DNA from: Accumulibacter appositus
Lineage (GTDB): Bacteria > Pseudomonadota > Gammaproteobacteria > Burkholderiales > Rhodocyclaceae
DNA length: 64,000 nt
Strand: one strand, 5' to 3'
Assembly (NCBI RefSeq): GCF_035440685.1
Contig: NZ_DAORMW010000016.1
Part shown: positions 43,293-51,773 of the stretch, one piece after another
Layout of the letters: the number at the start of each line of letters is the position of its first letter
Numbering within the stretch: the stretch's first letter is position 1
Program-made: the position numbers and the translations under genes
Notes under the pieces: model-generated
Seen by the model: only the letters and a program-made list of their open reading frames with translations
What the model was told of the DNA's origin: nothing
Database searches by the model: none

Positions 43293-44147
43293 ATGAACGA
43301 ATCTGCCACCAAGCCGCTGGCCGCGTCTGCCAAGTGCCTTGCCCCTACAGCGGCGACCACTTGTCGAATCGATCCGCATCGCGTGCATTCCCTGCTCGGC
43401 CCGCTGAGCCCGCGTTTCACGGTCGAGGCGCTGGCTGAGTGTGTGTCGACCAATACCGTGCTGCTCGAACGCGTCGTTCAGGGTGCCGCATCGGGGTCGG
43501 TGCTGGTCGCCGATCGGCAGACTGCCGGGCGTGGTCGACGCGGGCGCAACTGGCTGTCGACACCCGAGGCCAGCCTGACCTTCTCCTTGCTCTGGCGCTT
43601 CGAGGGCAGCGTTGCGCGACTGGCCGGCCTCTCGCTGGCGGTTGGTCTGGCGGTAGCGCGTGGCTTGGCGAACAGCGGCGTTGCTGGCGTTGGCTTGAAA
43701 TGGCCGAATGACATCCTGCTCGCGGGCGGCAAGGTCGGTGGCATTCTGGTGGAGCTCGAGGCGGCAGCAGGCGGCACGCTGGCAGTGATCGGCATCGGCT
43801 TGAACCTGCAGTTGCCGCCCGACGGCGATGAAGAATTTCTGCATCGGCCGGCGGCGCTGGCGGAGGTAATGGCGCTTGTGCCTGAGCGTCAGCAGTTGCT
43901 GGCGCAGCTCCTGATCGACCTGGCAGAGATCATGGACCGCTTTGCGGACGGCGGTTTTGCCGCCTTGCGCAGCGACTGGCAGGCCTATCACCTGTGGCAG
44001 GGTCGGCAGGTGCGCCTGCTCGACGGCGCCCTGGTCGACCGCCGCGGGCTGTGCTTGGGGGCTGACAGCGACGGCGCCTTGCTGCTGCAGACGGACGCCG
44101 GTATCGAACGCTGTCTGTCCGGCGACGTGTCGCTGCGGGCCGCATGA
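43293..44147 (+). CDS. birA: biotin--[acetyl-CoA-carboxylase] ligase, class without DNA-binding domain
   Basis: A 284-residue biotin protein ligase that makes biotinyl-AMP and attaches biotin to BCCP. The catalytic domain starts near residue 45 (VEALAECVSTNTVLLERV) and has the ATP-binding ADRQTAGRGRRGRNW loop, GLKWPNDILLAGGKVGGILVEL and a C-terminal SH3-like part. The N-terminal 40 residues are too short for the winged-helix repressor domain of E. coli BirA, so it is probably an enzyme only. It overlaps coaX by four bases. Confidence 0.92.
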   Translation: MNESATKPLAASAKCLAPTAATTCRIDPHRVHSLLGPLSPRFTVEALAECVSTNTVLLERVVQGAASGSVLVADRQTAGRGRRGRNWLSTPEASLTFSLLWRFEGSVARLAGLSLAVGLAVARGLANSGVAGVGLKWPNDILLAGGKVGGILVELEAAAGGTLAVIGIGLNLQLPPDGDEEFLHRPAALAEVMALVPERQQLLAQLLIDLAEIMDRFADGGFAALRSDWQAYHLWQGRQVRLLDGALVDRRGLCLGADSDGALLLQTDAGIERCLSGDVSLRAA

Positions 44148-44869
44148 TCGTCGCCATCGATGCCGGCAACAGCCGCATCAAGTGGGGCGTTCATGACGGC
44201 AACGGCTGGCTGAACAGCGGCGCGCTGGCGACTACCGAGGTCGCCAGGCTGGCCGAAGTCGCCGTGCAGTGGCCGGCGAGTGCTCGCGGGGTGGTCTGCA
44301 ACGTCGCTGGTGCGGCGGTCGCCGACAGCATCGCGCGCCTGTTCGCCAGTCGTCACGCCGAGCTCTCTTTCCTGCAGGCCAGTGTCGCGGCCTGTGGTGT
44401 GCGCAGCTGCTACGAGCATCCGCAGCAACTCGGTGCCGACCGCTGGGCGGCGCTGATCGGTGCGCGTGCCGCCCAGGGCGCTGCCTGCCTGGTGGTCTGC
44501 GCGGGAACGGCGACCACCGTAGACCGGCTCGACGCTGCCGGTGTGTTTGCGGGCGGGTTGATCCTGCCTGGTTTCGACCTGATGCGTGCGGCGCTGGCAC
44601 GCAATACGGCGCAACTGCCACTGGCCGAGGGCGTTTTCTGTGCGCAGCCCCGCAACACCGTGGATGCCATCGTCAGCGGTTGCCTGCAGGCGCAGTTGGG
44701 CGCCGTCGAGCGCATGTTCCAGGAAATCGCCGACGAGGCCGATGCCTGCTGTCTGCTGACCGGCGGCAGTGCACGCCGCCTGGCCGCGCACTTGAAGATT
44801 CCCTTCCAGTTGATGGACAATCTGATTCTTGACGGGCTGCTACGCTTCGCTACTTCGCCGGGGGACTGA
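44144..44869 (+). CDS. coaX: type III pantothenate kinase
   Basis: A 241-residue CoaX, first enzyme of CoA synthesis. Signature elements are the phosphate loop VAIDAGNSRIKWGV, GADRWAALIGA, VVCAGTATTVDRLD, FAGGLILPGFDLMRAAL and a closing LLTGGSARRLAAHL. The ATG overlaps the TGA of birA (ATGA), an arrangement common for birA-coaX in betaproteobacteria. The 139-base stretch that follows (44870-45008) shows no gene. Confidence 0.94.
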   Translation: MIVAIDAGNSRIKWGVHDGNGWLNSGALATTEVARLAEVAVQWPASARGVVCNVAGAAVADSIARLFASRHAELSFLQASVAACGVRSCYEHPQQLGADRWAALIGARAAQGAACLVVCAGTATTVDRLDAAGVFAGGLILPGFDLMRAALARNTAQLPLAEGVFCAQPRNTVDAIVSGCLQAQLGAVERMFQEIADEADACCLLTGGSARRLAAHLKIPFQLMDNLILDGLLRFATSPGD

Positions 44870-45008
44870 ACAGCGCTGCGCGCCTTGGTCGCGTGACTAT
44901 TGCTGCCGAGATGTAGTCCGCCTGCGTGAATTACTGACCGACCCTCTGCCGGGACCGCCCATCCTTTGCTGGCGCCGGATCACCAACGCTTGATTTCAGG
45001 AGATCGCC

Positions 45009-46073
45009 ATGGCCCTCATGGACTTCATCAAGAAGCAGTTCATCGATGTCATCCACTGGACTGAAGAGGGCGACGGCATCCTCGCCACGCGCTATCCGAT
45101 GCAGGATATGGAGATTCAGTATGGCGCACAGCTGACGGTACGCGATTCGCAACTCGCCGTCTTCGTCAATGAAGGTCAGGTGGCCGATGTTTTCGGCCCT
45201 GGGCGCTACAAGCTGACGACCCAGACGCTGCCGGTGCTGACCTACCTCAAGAACTGGGACAAGCTCTTCGAGTCGCCTTTCAAGTCGGAAGTCTATTTCT
45301 TTTCTACCCGCCTGCAACTCGATCGCAAGTGGGGAACATCGAACCCGATCACTCTTCGTGACCAGGACTTCGGCATGGTGCGGATGCGCGCTTTCGGCAT
45401 CTACTCGTACCAGTTGAACGATGCCAAGAAGTTCTACAGCGAGATTTCCGGGACGCGTGCGGAATACACGGTCGAGGACCTGGACGGCCAGTTGCGCAAT
45501 CTGCTGATCAGCTCGATGACCGACCTGTTCGCTGAGTCGGGCGTGCCTTTCATCGATATGGCGGCCAACCAGGACGAGTTGAGCCGGGCGCTGAAAGGGA
45601 AGCTGGACGCGGTTTTCGAGCGCTACGGTCTGTTGCTCGACCGTCTGGTCGTGCAGAACGTGTCATTGCCCGAGGAACTGCAGAAGGTGCTCGATACGCG
45701 CATCGGCATGAATATGATCGGCGACCTTGGCCGCTACACGCAATACCAGGTAGCGAGCAGCATTCCGTTAGCGGCAGAGAACGAAGGTGGCATCGCCGGC
45801 ATTGGCGCCGGTCTCGGAGCGGGTCTCGGCATTGGCCAGACGATGACTACGGCGATGGGTTCAGCAATGCAGCCGGGGGCGGCGCCGGCGGGGCAGGTGT
45901 CCGTGGCAGGCGCTTCGCTGCTCGGCGTCGCCGCGCCGCCACCGGCGTCACCACTCAGCGCCGACGAGGTGGTGGCGGCACTCGAGAAGCTGCACGCCCT
46001 GGTCGGCAAGGGGATCCTTTCGCAGGCCGAATTCGACACCAAGAAGGCGGAGCTTCTCGCCAAACTCGTTTGA
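45009..46073 (+). CDS. SPFH-domain protein with C-terminal SHOCT motif
   Basis: A 354-residue protein. An SPFH/virion-core-like domain occupies residues ~1-240 (ALMDFIKKQFIDVIHWTEEGDGILATRYPM, FGPGRYKLTTQTLPVL, YSYQLNDAKKFYSEISG). A Gly/Ala-rich hinge (GIAGIGAGLGAGLGIGQ) follows, and a 30-residue SHOCT helical motif closes the chain (LEKLHALVGKGILSQAEFDTKKAELL). There is no signal peptide or clear membrane segment. Such proteins may form membrane-associated oligomers; the role is not known. AGGAGA precedes the ATG. It stands alone. Confidence 0.8.
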   Translation: MALMDFIKKQFIDVIHWTEEGDGILATRYPMQDMEIQYGAQLTVRDSQLAVFVNEGQVADVFGPGRYKLTTQTLPVLTYLKNWDKLFESPFKSEVYFFSTRLQLDRKWGTSNPITLRDQDFGMVRMRAFGIYSYQLNDAKKFYSEISGTRAEYTVEDLDGQLRNLLISSMTDLFAESGVPFIDMAANQDELSRALKGKLDAVFERYGLLLDRLVVQNVSLPEELQKVLDTRIGMNMIGDLGRYTQYQVASSIPLAAENEGGIAGIGAGLGAGLGIGQTMTTAMGSAMQPGAAPAGQVSVAGASLLGVAAPPPASPLSADEVVAALEKLHALVGKGILSQAEFDTKKAELLAKLV

Positions 46074-46167
46074 GCCGGGTGCCGGCGCTGAACTCGGATG
46101 ACCGTTACGCCAGCTGCAGCCGCTGAGCCGGCGCTACGGGCCGGCGTGCCGGGAAGATGCGCACCGG

Positions 46168-47406
46168 TCAGCGCGAGGCAGTGACCCCTGCGGACCAGAT
46201 CTGGTCGAGATCGGGAAAGTTCCATTTGCCAGGGTCTTCACGGCTGACGATCTGCTGCCGGCAGCCGGGGCGGGCGAGATCGAGGACTTCCGGGAAAATG
46301 CGGGCCGCGCTTTGCGTCGAAAAAAAGACCTTGACCTGCGGATGGAGCAGCGACTTTCCGTTCTGCTCGATGACCACGCCCAGGCGGCCGCAATTGAGCC
46401 GCACCAGCGAGCCGACCGGATAGATGCCGATGCTCTTGACAAAGGCCTGGAACACCGCAGGATCGAAATGGCCGTTGCTCCACTCGGCCATTTTGCGCAC
46501 CGATTCAGCGGGATCCCAGCCGGCCTTGTAGGGGCGGTTCGAGGTGATCGCGTCGTAGACGTCGCAGACTGCCCCCATCTTGGCGAACAGGCTTATCGCA
46601 GATCCCCGCAGGCACTTGGGATAGCCCGAGCCGTCGTCTTTTTCATGGTGGTGGAGGGCAACATCCAGCGCGACGGGGTCGACGTCGCCACTCTGGAGAA
46701 GTATCCGGTGCCCATTCTCCGGATGCGTTTTGACGATCGCAAACTCGGCATCGGTCAGTTTGCCGGGTTTGTTGAGGATCTTGAGCGGAACGGCCATCTT
46801 GCCGAGGTCGTGCAGCAGGCCGGCGATGCCGGCAGAACGTACCTGCTCTTCCGTCAGGCCGAGTTGCCGGGCGAGCGCGACCATCAACGCGCAGACGGCA
46901 ACCGAGTGCATGTAGGTGTAATCGTCGGCAGTCTTCAGGCGCGCCAGGCTGATCAGTGCGCCCGCGCTACGGCTCACCGAGTCGGATATTTCTTCGACCA
47001 GCCGCCGCGCGCCGCCGGTGTCGACTGCCTTGCCCATGCGCACTTCCTCGAACATCGAGGTAACCGCCTGCCGGGATTTGGCCACGATTCGGCCCGCACG
47101 CGCGAACTCGGCGGCGCAGGGAACGGGTACCGTGTTGCGCACGGTCGCCGCGGCGATCGCGATTTCGGCGTCGACATGGGCCTCCGACTCGGCGACCGAA
47201 ACAACGGTCTCGTCTGCCGGCAGATCGCGGCCTTTGCCGCAATCGATCCACACTTCCCTGATGTTGCTGGCGCGGATACGGTCGATGTCCTTCGCGTCGC
47301 TGATGACAAATGACGAGCGCCAGAAGGGGTGTTCCAGCCAGGGGCCGCAGAACTCCTTCAGGTACATGCCGACAGTCAGCTGCTGGACGCCGATTCGCTT
47401 GAGCAT
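46168..47406 (-). CDS. HD-GYP cyclic-di-GMP phosphodiesterase with DUF3391
   Basis: A 412-residue cytoplasmic protein. The N-terminal DUF3391 domain (MLKRIGVQQLTVGMYLKEF, ~1-140) precedes an HD-GYP domain with HSVAVCALMVALA, the metal-binding LLHDLGKMAVP, HHHEKDDGSGYPKCL (GYP present) and AVCDVYDAITSNRPYK. The family degrades c-di-GMP. After the domain there is a 70-residue tail. I chose the ATG at 47406 since DUF3391 proteins begin at this point; an in-frame GTG lies at 47433. It is convergent with the SPFH gene. Confidence 0.9.
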   Translation of the reverse strand: MLKRIGVQQLTVGMYLKEFCGPWLEHPFWRSSFVISDAKDIDRIRASNIREVWIDCGKGRDLPADETVVSVAESEAHVDAEIAIAAATVRNTVPVPCAAEFARAGRIVAKSRQAVTSMFEEVRMGKAVDTGGARRLVEEISDSVSRSAGALISLARLKTADDYTYMHSVAVCALMVALARQLGLTEEQVRSAGIAGLLHDLGKMAVPLKILNKPGKLTDAEFAIVKTHPENGHRILLQSGDVDPVALDVALHHHEKDDGSGYPKCLRGSAISLFAKMGAVCDVYDAITSNRPYKAGWDPAESVRKMAEWSNGHFDPAVFQAFVKSIGIYPVGSLVRLNCGRLGVVIEQNGKSLLHPQVKVFFSTQSAARIFPEVLDLARPGCRQQIVSREDPGKWNFPDLDQIWSAGVTASR

Positions 47407-47517
47407 TGCGGGGTCTCGGAGGGGCAGCTCCACGCTGGAGCCGCCATCAGTTTACACGCTCTGTCCGTATAGGAAAGGAGCCTCGCGGCCCTCCTCACTG
47501 CTTGCTGGTGCGGGTTT

Positions 47518-48684
47518 CTAGAGACCCGCCTCGGCGCGCAGCGTCGCTGCCTTGTTGGTGGCTTCCCAGGTGAACTCCGGTTCGTCGCGGCCAAAGTGGC
47601 CGTAGGCTGCCGTTCCGCGGTAGATCGGCCGCAACAGATCGAGCGCCTGGATGATGCCTTTCGGTCGCAGGTCGAAGTGCTTGCCGATCAGCGCGACAAT
47701 CGCTTCGTCGCTGATCTTGCCGGTGCCGAAGGTATTGACCATTAGGGATACCGGGCGCGCCACGCCGATGGCGTACGCCACCTGGACTTCGCAACGGTCG
47801 GCGAGGCCTGCGGCGACGACGTTTTTGGCGACGTGGCGCGCGGCGTAGGCGGCTGAGCGATCGACTTTCGACGGGTCCTTGCCCGAGAAGGCGCCGCCGC
47901 CATGCCTGGCCGCGCCACCGTAGGTGTCGACGATGATCTTGCGGCCGGTCAGGCCGCAATCGCCGTGCGGGCCGCCAACGACGAAGCGGCCGGTCGGGTT
48001 GACCAGATAGCGGGTTGCGCTGGTGAGCAGTTCCGGCGGCAGGACCGGCTTGATGATTTCCTCGATTACGGCTTCCGAAATCTGCGCGTGCGAGACGTCC
48101 GGGTCGTGCTGCGTCGACACGACGATGGTGTCGATGGCGACCGGCTTGCCGTGCACATAGCGGACGGTGAGCTGGCTCTTGGCATCCGGGCGCAGCCACG
48201 GCAGGCGGCCGTCGTGGCGAACTTCACCCTGGCGTTGCATGAGCCGGTGCGCATAATGGATCGGCAGCGGCATCAGCGACGGTGTCTCGTTGCAGGCGTA
48301 GCCGAACATCAGCCCCTGGTCGCCTGCGCCCTGGTCGAGGTCGATGCCCTGGCCCTCGTTGACGCCCTGCGCGATGTCCGGTGACTGGCGGTTGATGGCC
48401 GTCAGGATGGCGCAGCTCTTGTAGTCGAAGCCGATGTCGGAATTGTCGTAGCCGATGCGACGAACCGTATCCTGCGCGATTTCGCGGTAGTTGATGTGTG
48501 CCTTGGTGGTGATTTCGCCGGAGATGACGACCAGTCCGGTCGACACCAGGGTTTCACAGGCGACCCGCGCGGGCGGGTCTTCGGCCAGAATGGCGTCGAG
48601 GATGGCGTCGGAAATCTGGTCGGCGACCTTGTCCGGATGGCCTTCGGAAACCGATTCCGAAGTAAAGAGGTGCTCTGTGCTCAT
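47518..48684 (-). CDS. metK: S-adenosylmethionine synthase
   Basis: A 388-residue methionine adenosyltransferase. Signature: FTSESVSEGHPDKVADQISDA at the N-terminus, GAGDQGLMFGYAC (ATP-binding), KSQLTVRY, NPTGRFVVGGPHGDCGLTGRK, GGGAFSGKDPSKVDRSAAY and the closing YGHFGRDEPEFTWE. It makes SAM, the methyl donor used by CbiF, CbiD and other methylases in this window. The usual neighbour ahcY is not here. The leader contains a nested hairpin over the ribosome binding site (separate entry). Confidence 0.97.
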   Translation of the reverse strand: MSTEHLFTSESVSEGHPDKVADQISDAILDAILAEDPPARVACETLVSTGLVVISGEITTKAHINYREIAQDTVRRIGYDNSDIGFDYKSCAILTAINRQSPDIAQGVNEGQGIDLDQGAGDQGLMFGYACNETPSLMPLPIHYAHRLMQRQGEVRHDGRLPWLRPDAKSQLTVRYVHGKPVAIDTIVVSTQHDPDVSHAQISEAVIEEIIKPVLPPELLTSATRYLVNPTGRFVVGGPHGDCGLTGRKIIVDTYGGAARHGGGAFSGKDPSKVDRSAAYAARHVAKNVVAAGLADRCEVQVAYAIGVARPVSLMVNTFGTGKISDEAIVALIGKHFDLRPKGIIQALDLLRPIYRGTAAYGHFGRDEPEFTWEATNKAATLRAEAGL

Positions 48685-48690
48685 GTTTCT

Positions 48691-48750
48691 GTCTGCTCCA
48701 ATGGAAAACCCCGAAACGGCGGCGTTGCCGGCTCCGGGGTTCGAGCAGAC
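48691..48750 (-). promoter_or_regulatory. nested hairpin in the metK leader, candidate translational switch
   Basis: On the minus strand GTCTGCTC (48750-48743) pairs with GAGCAGAC (48698-48691), 8 of 8; inside it AACCCCG pairs with CGGGGTT, 7 of 7; inside that CGGC pairs with GCCG. The Shine-Dalgarno GGAG (11 bases before the metK ATG) uses three bases of the outer stem, so folding should block translation. It does not match the SAM-I, SAM-II or SAH riboswitch patterns I know. A regulatory role is inferred. Confidence 0.5.
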
Positions 48751-48831
48751 GACGCTTTAGCAGTATTTTTTTGGCCGCTGTTACGGCTTCCCCGCCCTGC
48801 AAGTTGTCCTGATTAACTCGGCGGAGGGATA

Positions 48832-48861
48832 ATTATAATTTTTCTCTCGGCGGCGGGTCAA
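48832..48861 (-). promoter_or_regulatory. sigma-70 promoter of metK
   Basis: TTGACC (48861-48856), an 18-bp spacer and a perfect TATAAT (48837-48832) on the minus strand. The predicted leader is about 140 bases. The AT-rich core also reads TATAAT on the plus strand (48834-48839) and may serve the acyltransferase gene. Confidence 0.7.
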
Positions 48862-48885
48862 ACGTCGCAGCTACCGGATCGCACC

Positions 48886-49782
48886 GTGATTACACTTTTT
48901 CGTCTCCTCAGCCGCCTGCCGCTCGCCTGGCTGCATGTTCTGGGTGCCATCCTCGGCTGGCTGACCTGGCTGCTGTCGCCGACCTACCGCCAGCACATGC
49001 GCGAGAACATGCTGCTCGCACTTGGACCAGCCGAAGCCGGACGTGTCCGTTCGGCGGCCATCGCCGAAGCCGGCAAGGGGATGCTGGAACTGCCCAAGGT
49101 CTGGCTAAGGCCGCTGGCCGAAACCGCCAGTCGCGTCGTCGAAGTGTCGGGCTGGGAGTTGGTCGAAGCGGCTTCGCGGCGGGGTCGGGGAATCCTCTAC
49201 CTGACCCCGCATCTGGGATGTTTCGAGGTCACCGCGCAGTACCTGTCCACGCATGCCCCGATCACGGTCCTCTATCGGCCGCCCAAGCAGGCCTGGCTGC
49301 AGACGATGATCGAAGCCGGGCGCGCGCGCGCGCAGTTGCACCTGGCGGCGGCTGATCTGTCAGGGGTGCGCGGTTTGCTCAAGGCACTGAAACGTGGTGA
49401 AGCGGTCGGCATGCTGCCGGACCAGGCGCCGCGGGCTGGCGAAGGGCGCTGGTTGGACTACTTCGGCAGACCCGCGTACACCATGACCCTCGCTGCGCGA
49501 CTGGTCGAGACCGGGGCCAGCGTGATCATGGTCTGGGCTGAACGGCTGCCCGCCGGGGTCGGCTACCATTTTCACCTGCAGGCGCCAAGCGCGCCGATCA
49601 GTGGCAGCCTCGAAGAGCGGGCGCTACAGATCAATCAGCAGATTGAAGCGCTGGTCCGCCAGTGCCCGCAGCAGTATCTGTGGGGCTACAATCGCTACAA
49701 GCGGCGGCGAAGCAGTGCTGAAGCAGTGCCGCAGGATGAGAAAGGCGTTCGGCGGGCCGCGCAGGGGCTGAGCGGTGATTGA
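48886..49782 (+). CDS. lysophospholipid/lipid A acyltransferase, LpxL/HtrB family
   Basis: A 298-residue inner-membrane acyltransferase with one N-terminal hydrophobic segment (RLPLAWLHVLGAILGWLTWLL). The active-site motif is TPHLGCFE, i.e. H-x4-E as in LpxL, with LYRPPK and MLPDQAPRAGEGRWLDYFGRPAY as later blocks. The family adds secondary acyl chains to Kdo-lipid A. Which chain is transferred cannot be told. The GTG start gives MITLFRLLSRL. It is followed after 48 bases by the LPS-core genes waaG and waaP, consistent with lipid A assembly, and divergent from metK. Confidence 0.88.
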   Translation: MITLFRLLSRLPLAWLHVLGAILGWLTWLLSPTYRQHMRENMLLALGPAEAGRVRSAAIAEAGKGMLELPKVWLRPLAETASRVVEVSGWELVEAASRRGRGILYLTPHLGCFEVTAQYLSTHAPITVLYRPPKQAWLQTMIEAGRARAQLHLAAADLSGVRGLLKALKRGEAVGMLPDQAPRAGEGRWLDYFGRPAYTMTLAARLVETGASVIMVWAERLPAGVGYHFHLQAPSAPISGSLEERALQINQQIEALVRQCPQQYLWGYNRYKRRRSSAEAVPQDEKGVRRAAQGLSGD

Positions 49783-49830
49783 CTCTGCACATTGCCGCTG
49801 CACGCTTGCCGCCGGCGCGGAAATCCCTTG

Positions 49831-50952
49831 ATGCGGATTGCCTTCTGCTTCTACAAATATTTTCCTTTTGGCGGTCTGCAGCGCGATTTTCTGCGTATTG
49901 CCCTGGCCTGCCAGGCCCGCGGCCACAGCATCAGGGTTTACACCCTGGAATGGCGCGGCGATGTTCCGGCGGGCTTCGAAGTGGTCCTGGTGCCGGTCCG
50001 CGCGCTAAGCAATCCGCGCCGCTACGCGAAATTCAGCCGCTGGGTTGGCGAGGATCTGGCGGCGCGACCGGCCAACCGGGTGGTCGGATTTAACAAGATG
50101 CCGGGACTCGACGTCTATTTTGCTGCCGACCCCTGCTTCGAGGACAAGGCGCGCACCTTGCGTAGTGCGCTGTATCGGATGTCGGGTCGCTACCGCCATT
50201 TCTCGGCCTACGAGCGCGCCGTTTTCGGGCCCGAGGCGGATACCGAGATCCTGCTGATTTCGCCGCTGCAAAAGCCGCTGTTCCAGAAGTACTACGCCAC
50301 TGCCGACGAGCGCTTTCATCTGCTGCCGCCGGGAATCGCGCTCGACCGCCGCGCGCCGGAGAATGCGCCCGAGATTCGCGCCGCCTTCCGGCACGAGTTC
50401 GCGCTGGCCGCAGATGAGCTGCTCCTGCTGCAGCTGGGTTCGGGCTTCAAGACCAAGGGCCTGGACCGCAGCCTGAAGGCGCTGGCGGCGCTGCCGGCAA
50501 CGCTCGCCGGTCGTTGTCGGCTGTTTGCCATCGGCGACGATGAGGCGAAACTTTTTCATGCGCAGGCGCGAGCGCTCGGCGTCGCTGATCGGGTTCGCAT
50601 CCTGCGCGGACGCAGCGACATCCCGCGCTTCCTGCTCGGCGCCGACCTGTTGATCCATCCAGCGTACAACGAGAACACCGGCACGGTGCTGCTCGAGGCG
50701 ATAGTCGCCGGCCTGCCGGTGCTGACCACCGCCGTTTGTGGCTACGCCCATTTCGTCAGCGATGCCGATGCTGGTCGGGTCGTTGCCGAGCCTTTTGAAC
50801 AGGCCTGCCTCGACCGCCTGCTGGCGCAGATGTTGAGCGACGCGCCGGCACGTCGGCACTGGCAGGCGCGTGCCCTGGAGTTCGCCGAGCACGCCGACAT
50901 CTACAGCAACGCGGAACGCGCCGCCGACCTGATCCTGAAGGAGCAGCCATGA
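49831..50952 (+). CDS. waaG: LPS core glycosyltransferase, WaaG family (GT4)
   Basis: A 373-residue GT4 glycosyltransferase matching WaaG/RfaG in length and ends: MRIAFCFYKYFPFGGLQRDFLRIA, RVYTLEW, VVGFNKMPGLDVYFAADPC, LGSGFKTKGLDRSLKALAAL and the donor-binding HPAYNENTGTVLLEAIVAGLPVL (E-x7-E). It adds a hexose to heptose II of the inner core in enteric bacteria; the sugar used here is unknown. ATG at 49831 follows GCGCGGAAA. The last codon overlaps the waaP start (ATGA). Confidence 0.92.
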   Translation: MRIAFCFYKYFPFGGLQRDFLRIALACQARGHSIRVYTLEWRGDVPAGFEVVLVPVRALSNPRRYAKFSRWVGEDLAARPANRVVGFNKMPGLDVYFAADPCFEDKARTLRSALYRMSGRYRHFSAYERAVFGPEADTEILLISPLQKPLFQKYYATADERFHLLPPGIALDRRAPENAPEIRAAFRHEFALAADELLLLQLGSGFKTKGLDRSLKALAALPATLAGRCRLFAIGDDEAKLFHAQARALGVADRVRILRGRSDIPRFLLGADLLIHPAYNENTGTVLLEAIVAGLPVLTTAVCGYAHFVSDADAGRVVAEPFEQACLDRLLAQMLSDAPARRHWQARALEFAEHADIYSNAERAADLILKEQP

Positions 50953-51773
50953 GCCGCGAGCGGCTGTTCCTGGAGGAGCCGTTTCGTTCGCTGTGGGCCG
51001 GGCAGGATCCCTTCGTCGCCGTCGAGGCCCTCGCCGGCGAGGTCTTTCGCGAACTCGAAGGGCGCCGCACCTTGCGCAGCGAAGTCGCCGGGCGTGGCTA
51101 CTTCGTCAAGATCCATCGCGGCGTCGGCTGGGCGGAAATCGTCAAGAATCTTCTTTCGCTGCGCCTGCCGGTCCTCGGGGCAGCAAACGAGTGGCGGGCC
51201 ATCCAGCGCCTAAGCGAACTCGGCGTGGACAGCATGCACGCGGTCGCTTTTGGGCTGCGTGGTCGCAATCCCGGGCGGCAGCACTCCTTCATCATCACCG
51301 AGGAGCTGAGCCCGACCCTCAGTCTCGAGGACTTTTGTCTGGACTGGAAAAAGCTCCCTCCCGGCGTACGCTTGAAGCGCGCGCTGATCGACCGCGTCGC
51401 CCAGATGGCGAGACGAATGCATCTGGCGGGTATCAACCATCGCGATTTCTATCTCTGCCATTTCCTTCTGCACCTCGACCCGGCGCCGACCGCCGACCGG
51501 TTCCGACTGTCCCTGATCGACCTGCACCGTGCGCAGCTCAGAGCGCAACTGCCGCGACGCTGGCGCGACAAGGATCTGGCGGCGCTCTATTTCTCGGCAC
51601 TTGACATTGGCCTGAGCAGGCGCGACCTGCTGCGCTTTCTGGCAGCCTATTTTTCCTGCCCCTTGCGGCAGATTCTGCGCGATGAAGCGCCGCTGCTTTC
51701 GCATCTGGCGAGTGAAACGCGTCGCTTGCAGGCGCGTTTCGAACGCAAGGTGGCAGCCGGGGAGATGACATGA
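50949..51773 (+). CDS. waaP: LPS core heptose(I) kinase
   Basis: A 274-residue kinase-fold enzyme that phosphorylates heptose I of the LPS inner core, needed for outer-membrane integrity. WaaP-type motifs: YFVKIHRGVGWAEIVKNLLSLRLPVLGA-like N-lobe with the ATP Lys (VKIHRG), then GINHRDFYLCHFLL with catalytic Asp and LIDLHRAQ with the metal-binding Asp. It overlaps both neighbours by four bases, showing one translational unit with waaG and the next kinase. Confidence 0.94.
   Translation: MSRERLFLEEPFRSLWAGQDPFVAVEALAGEVFRELEGRRTLRSEVAGRGYFVKIHRGVGWAEIVKNLLSLRLPVLGAANEWRAIQRLSELGVDSMHAVAFGLRGRNPGRQHSFIITEELSPTLSLEDFCLDWKKLPPGVRLKRALIDRVAQMARRMHLAGINHRDFYLCHFLLHLDPAPTADRFRLSLIDLHRAQLRAQLPRRWRDKDLAALYFSALDIGLSRRDLLRFLAAYFSCPLRQILRDEAPLLSHLASETRRLQARFERKVAAGEMT

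Noticed and set aside
46074..46167. Possible terminator between the convergent SPFH and HD-GYP genes
   Set aside because: GCCGGC-type words recur but do not form a good stem with a T-run on either strand.
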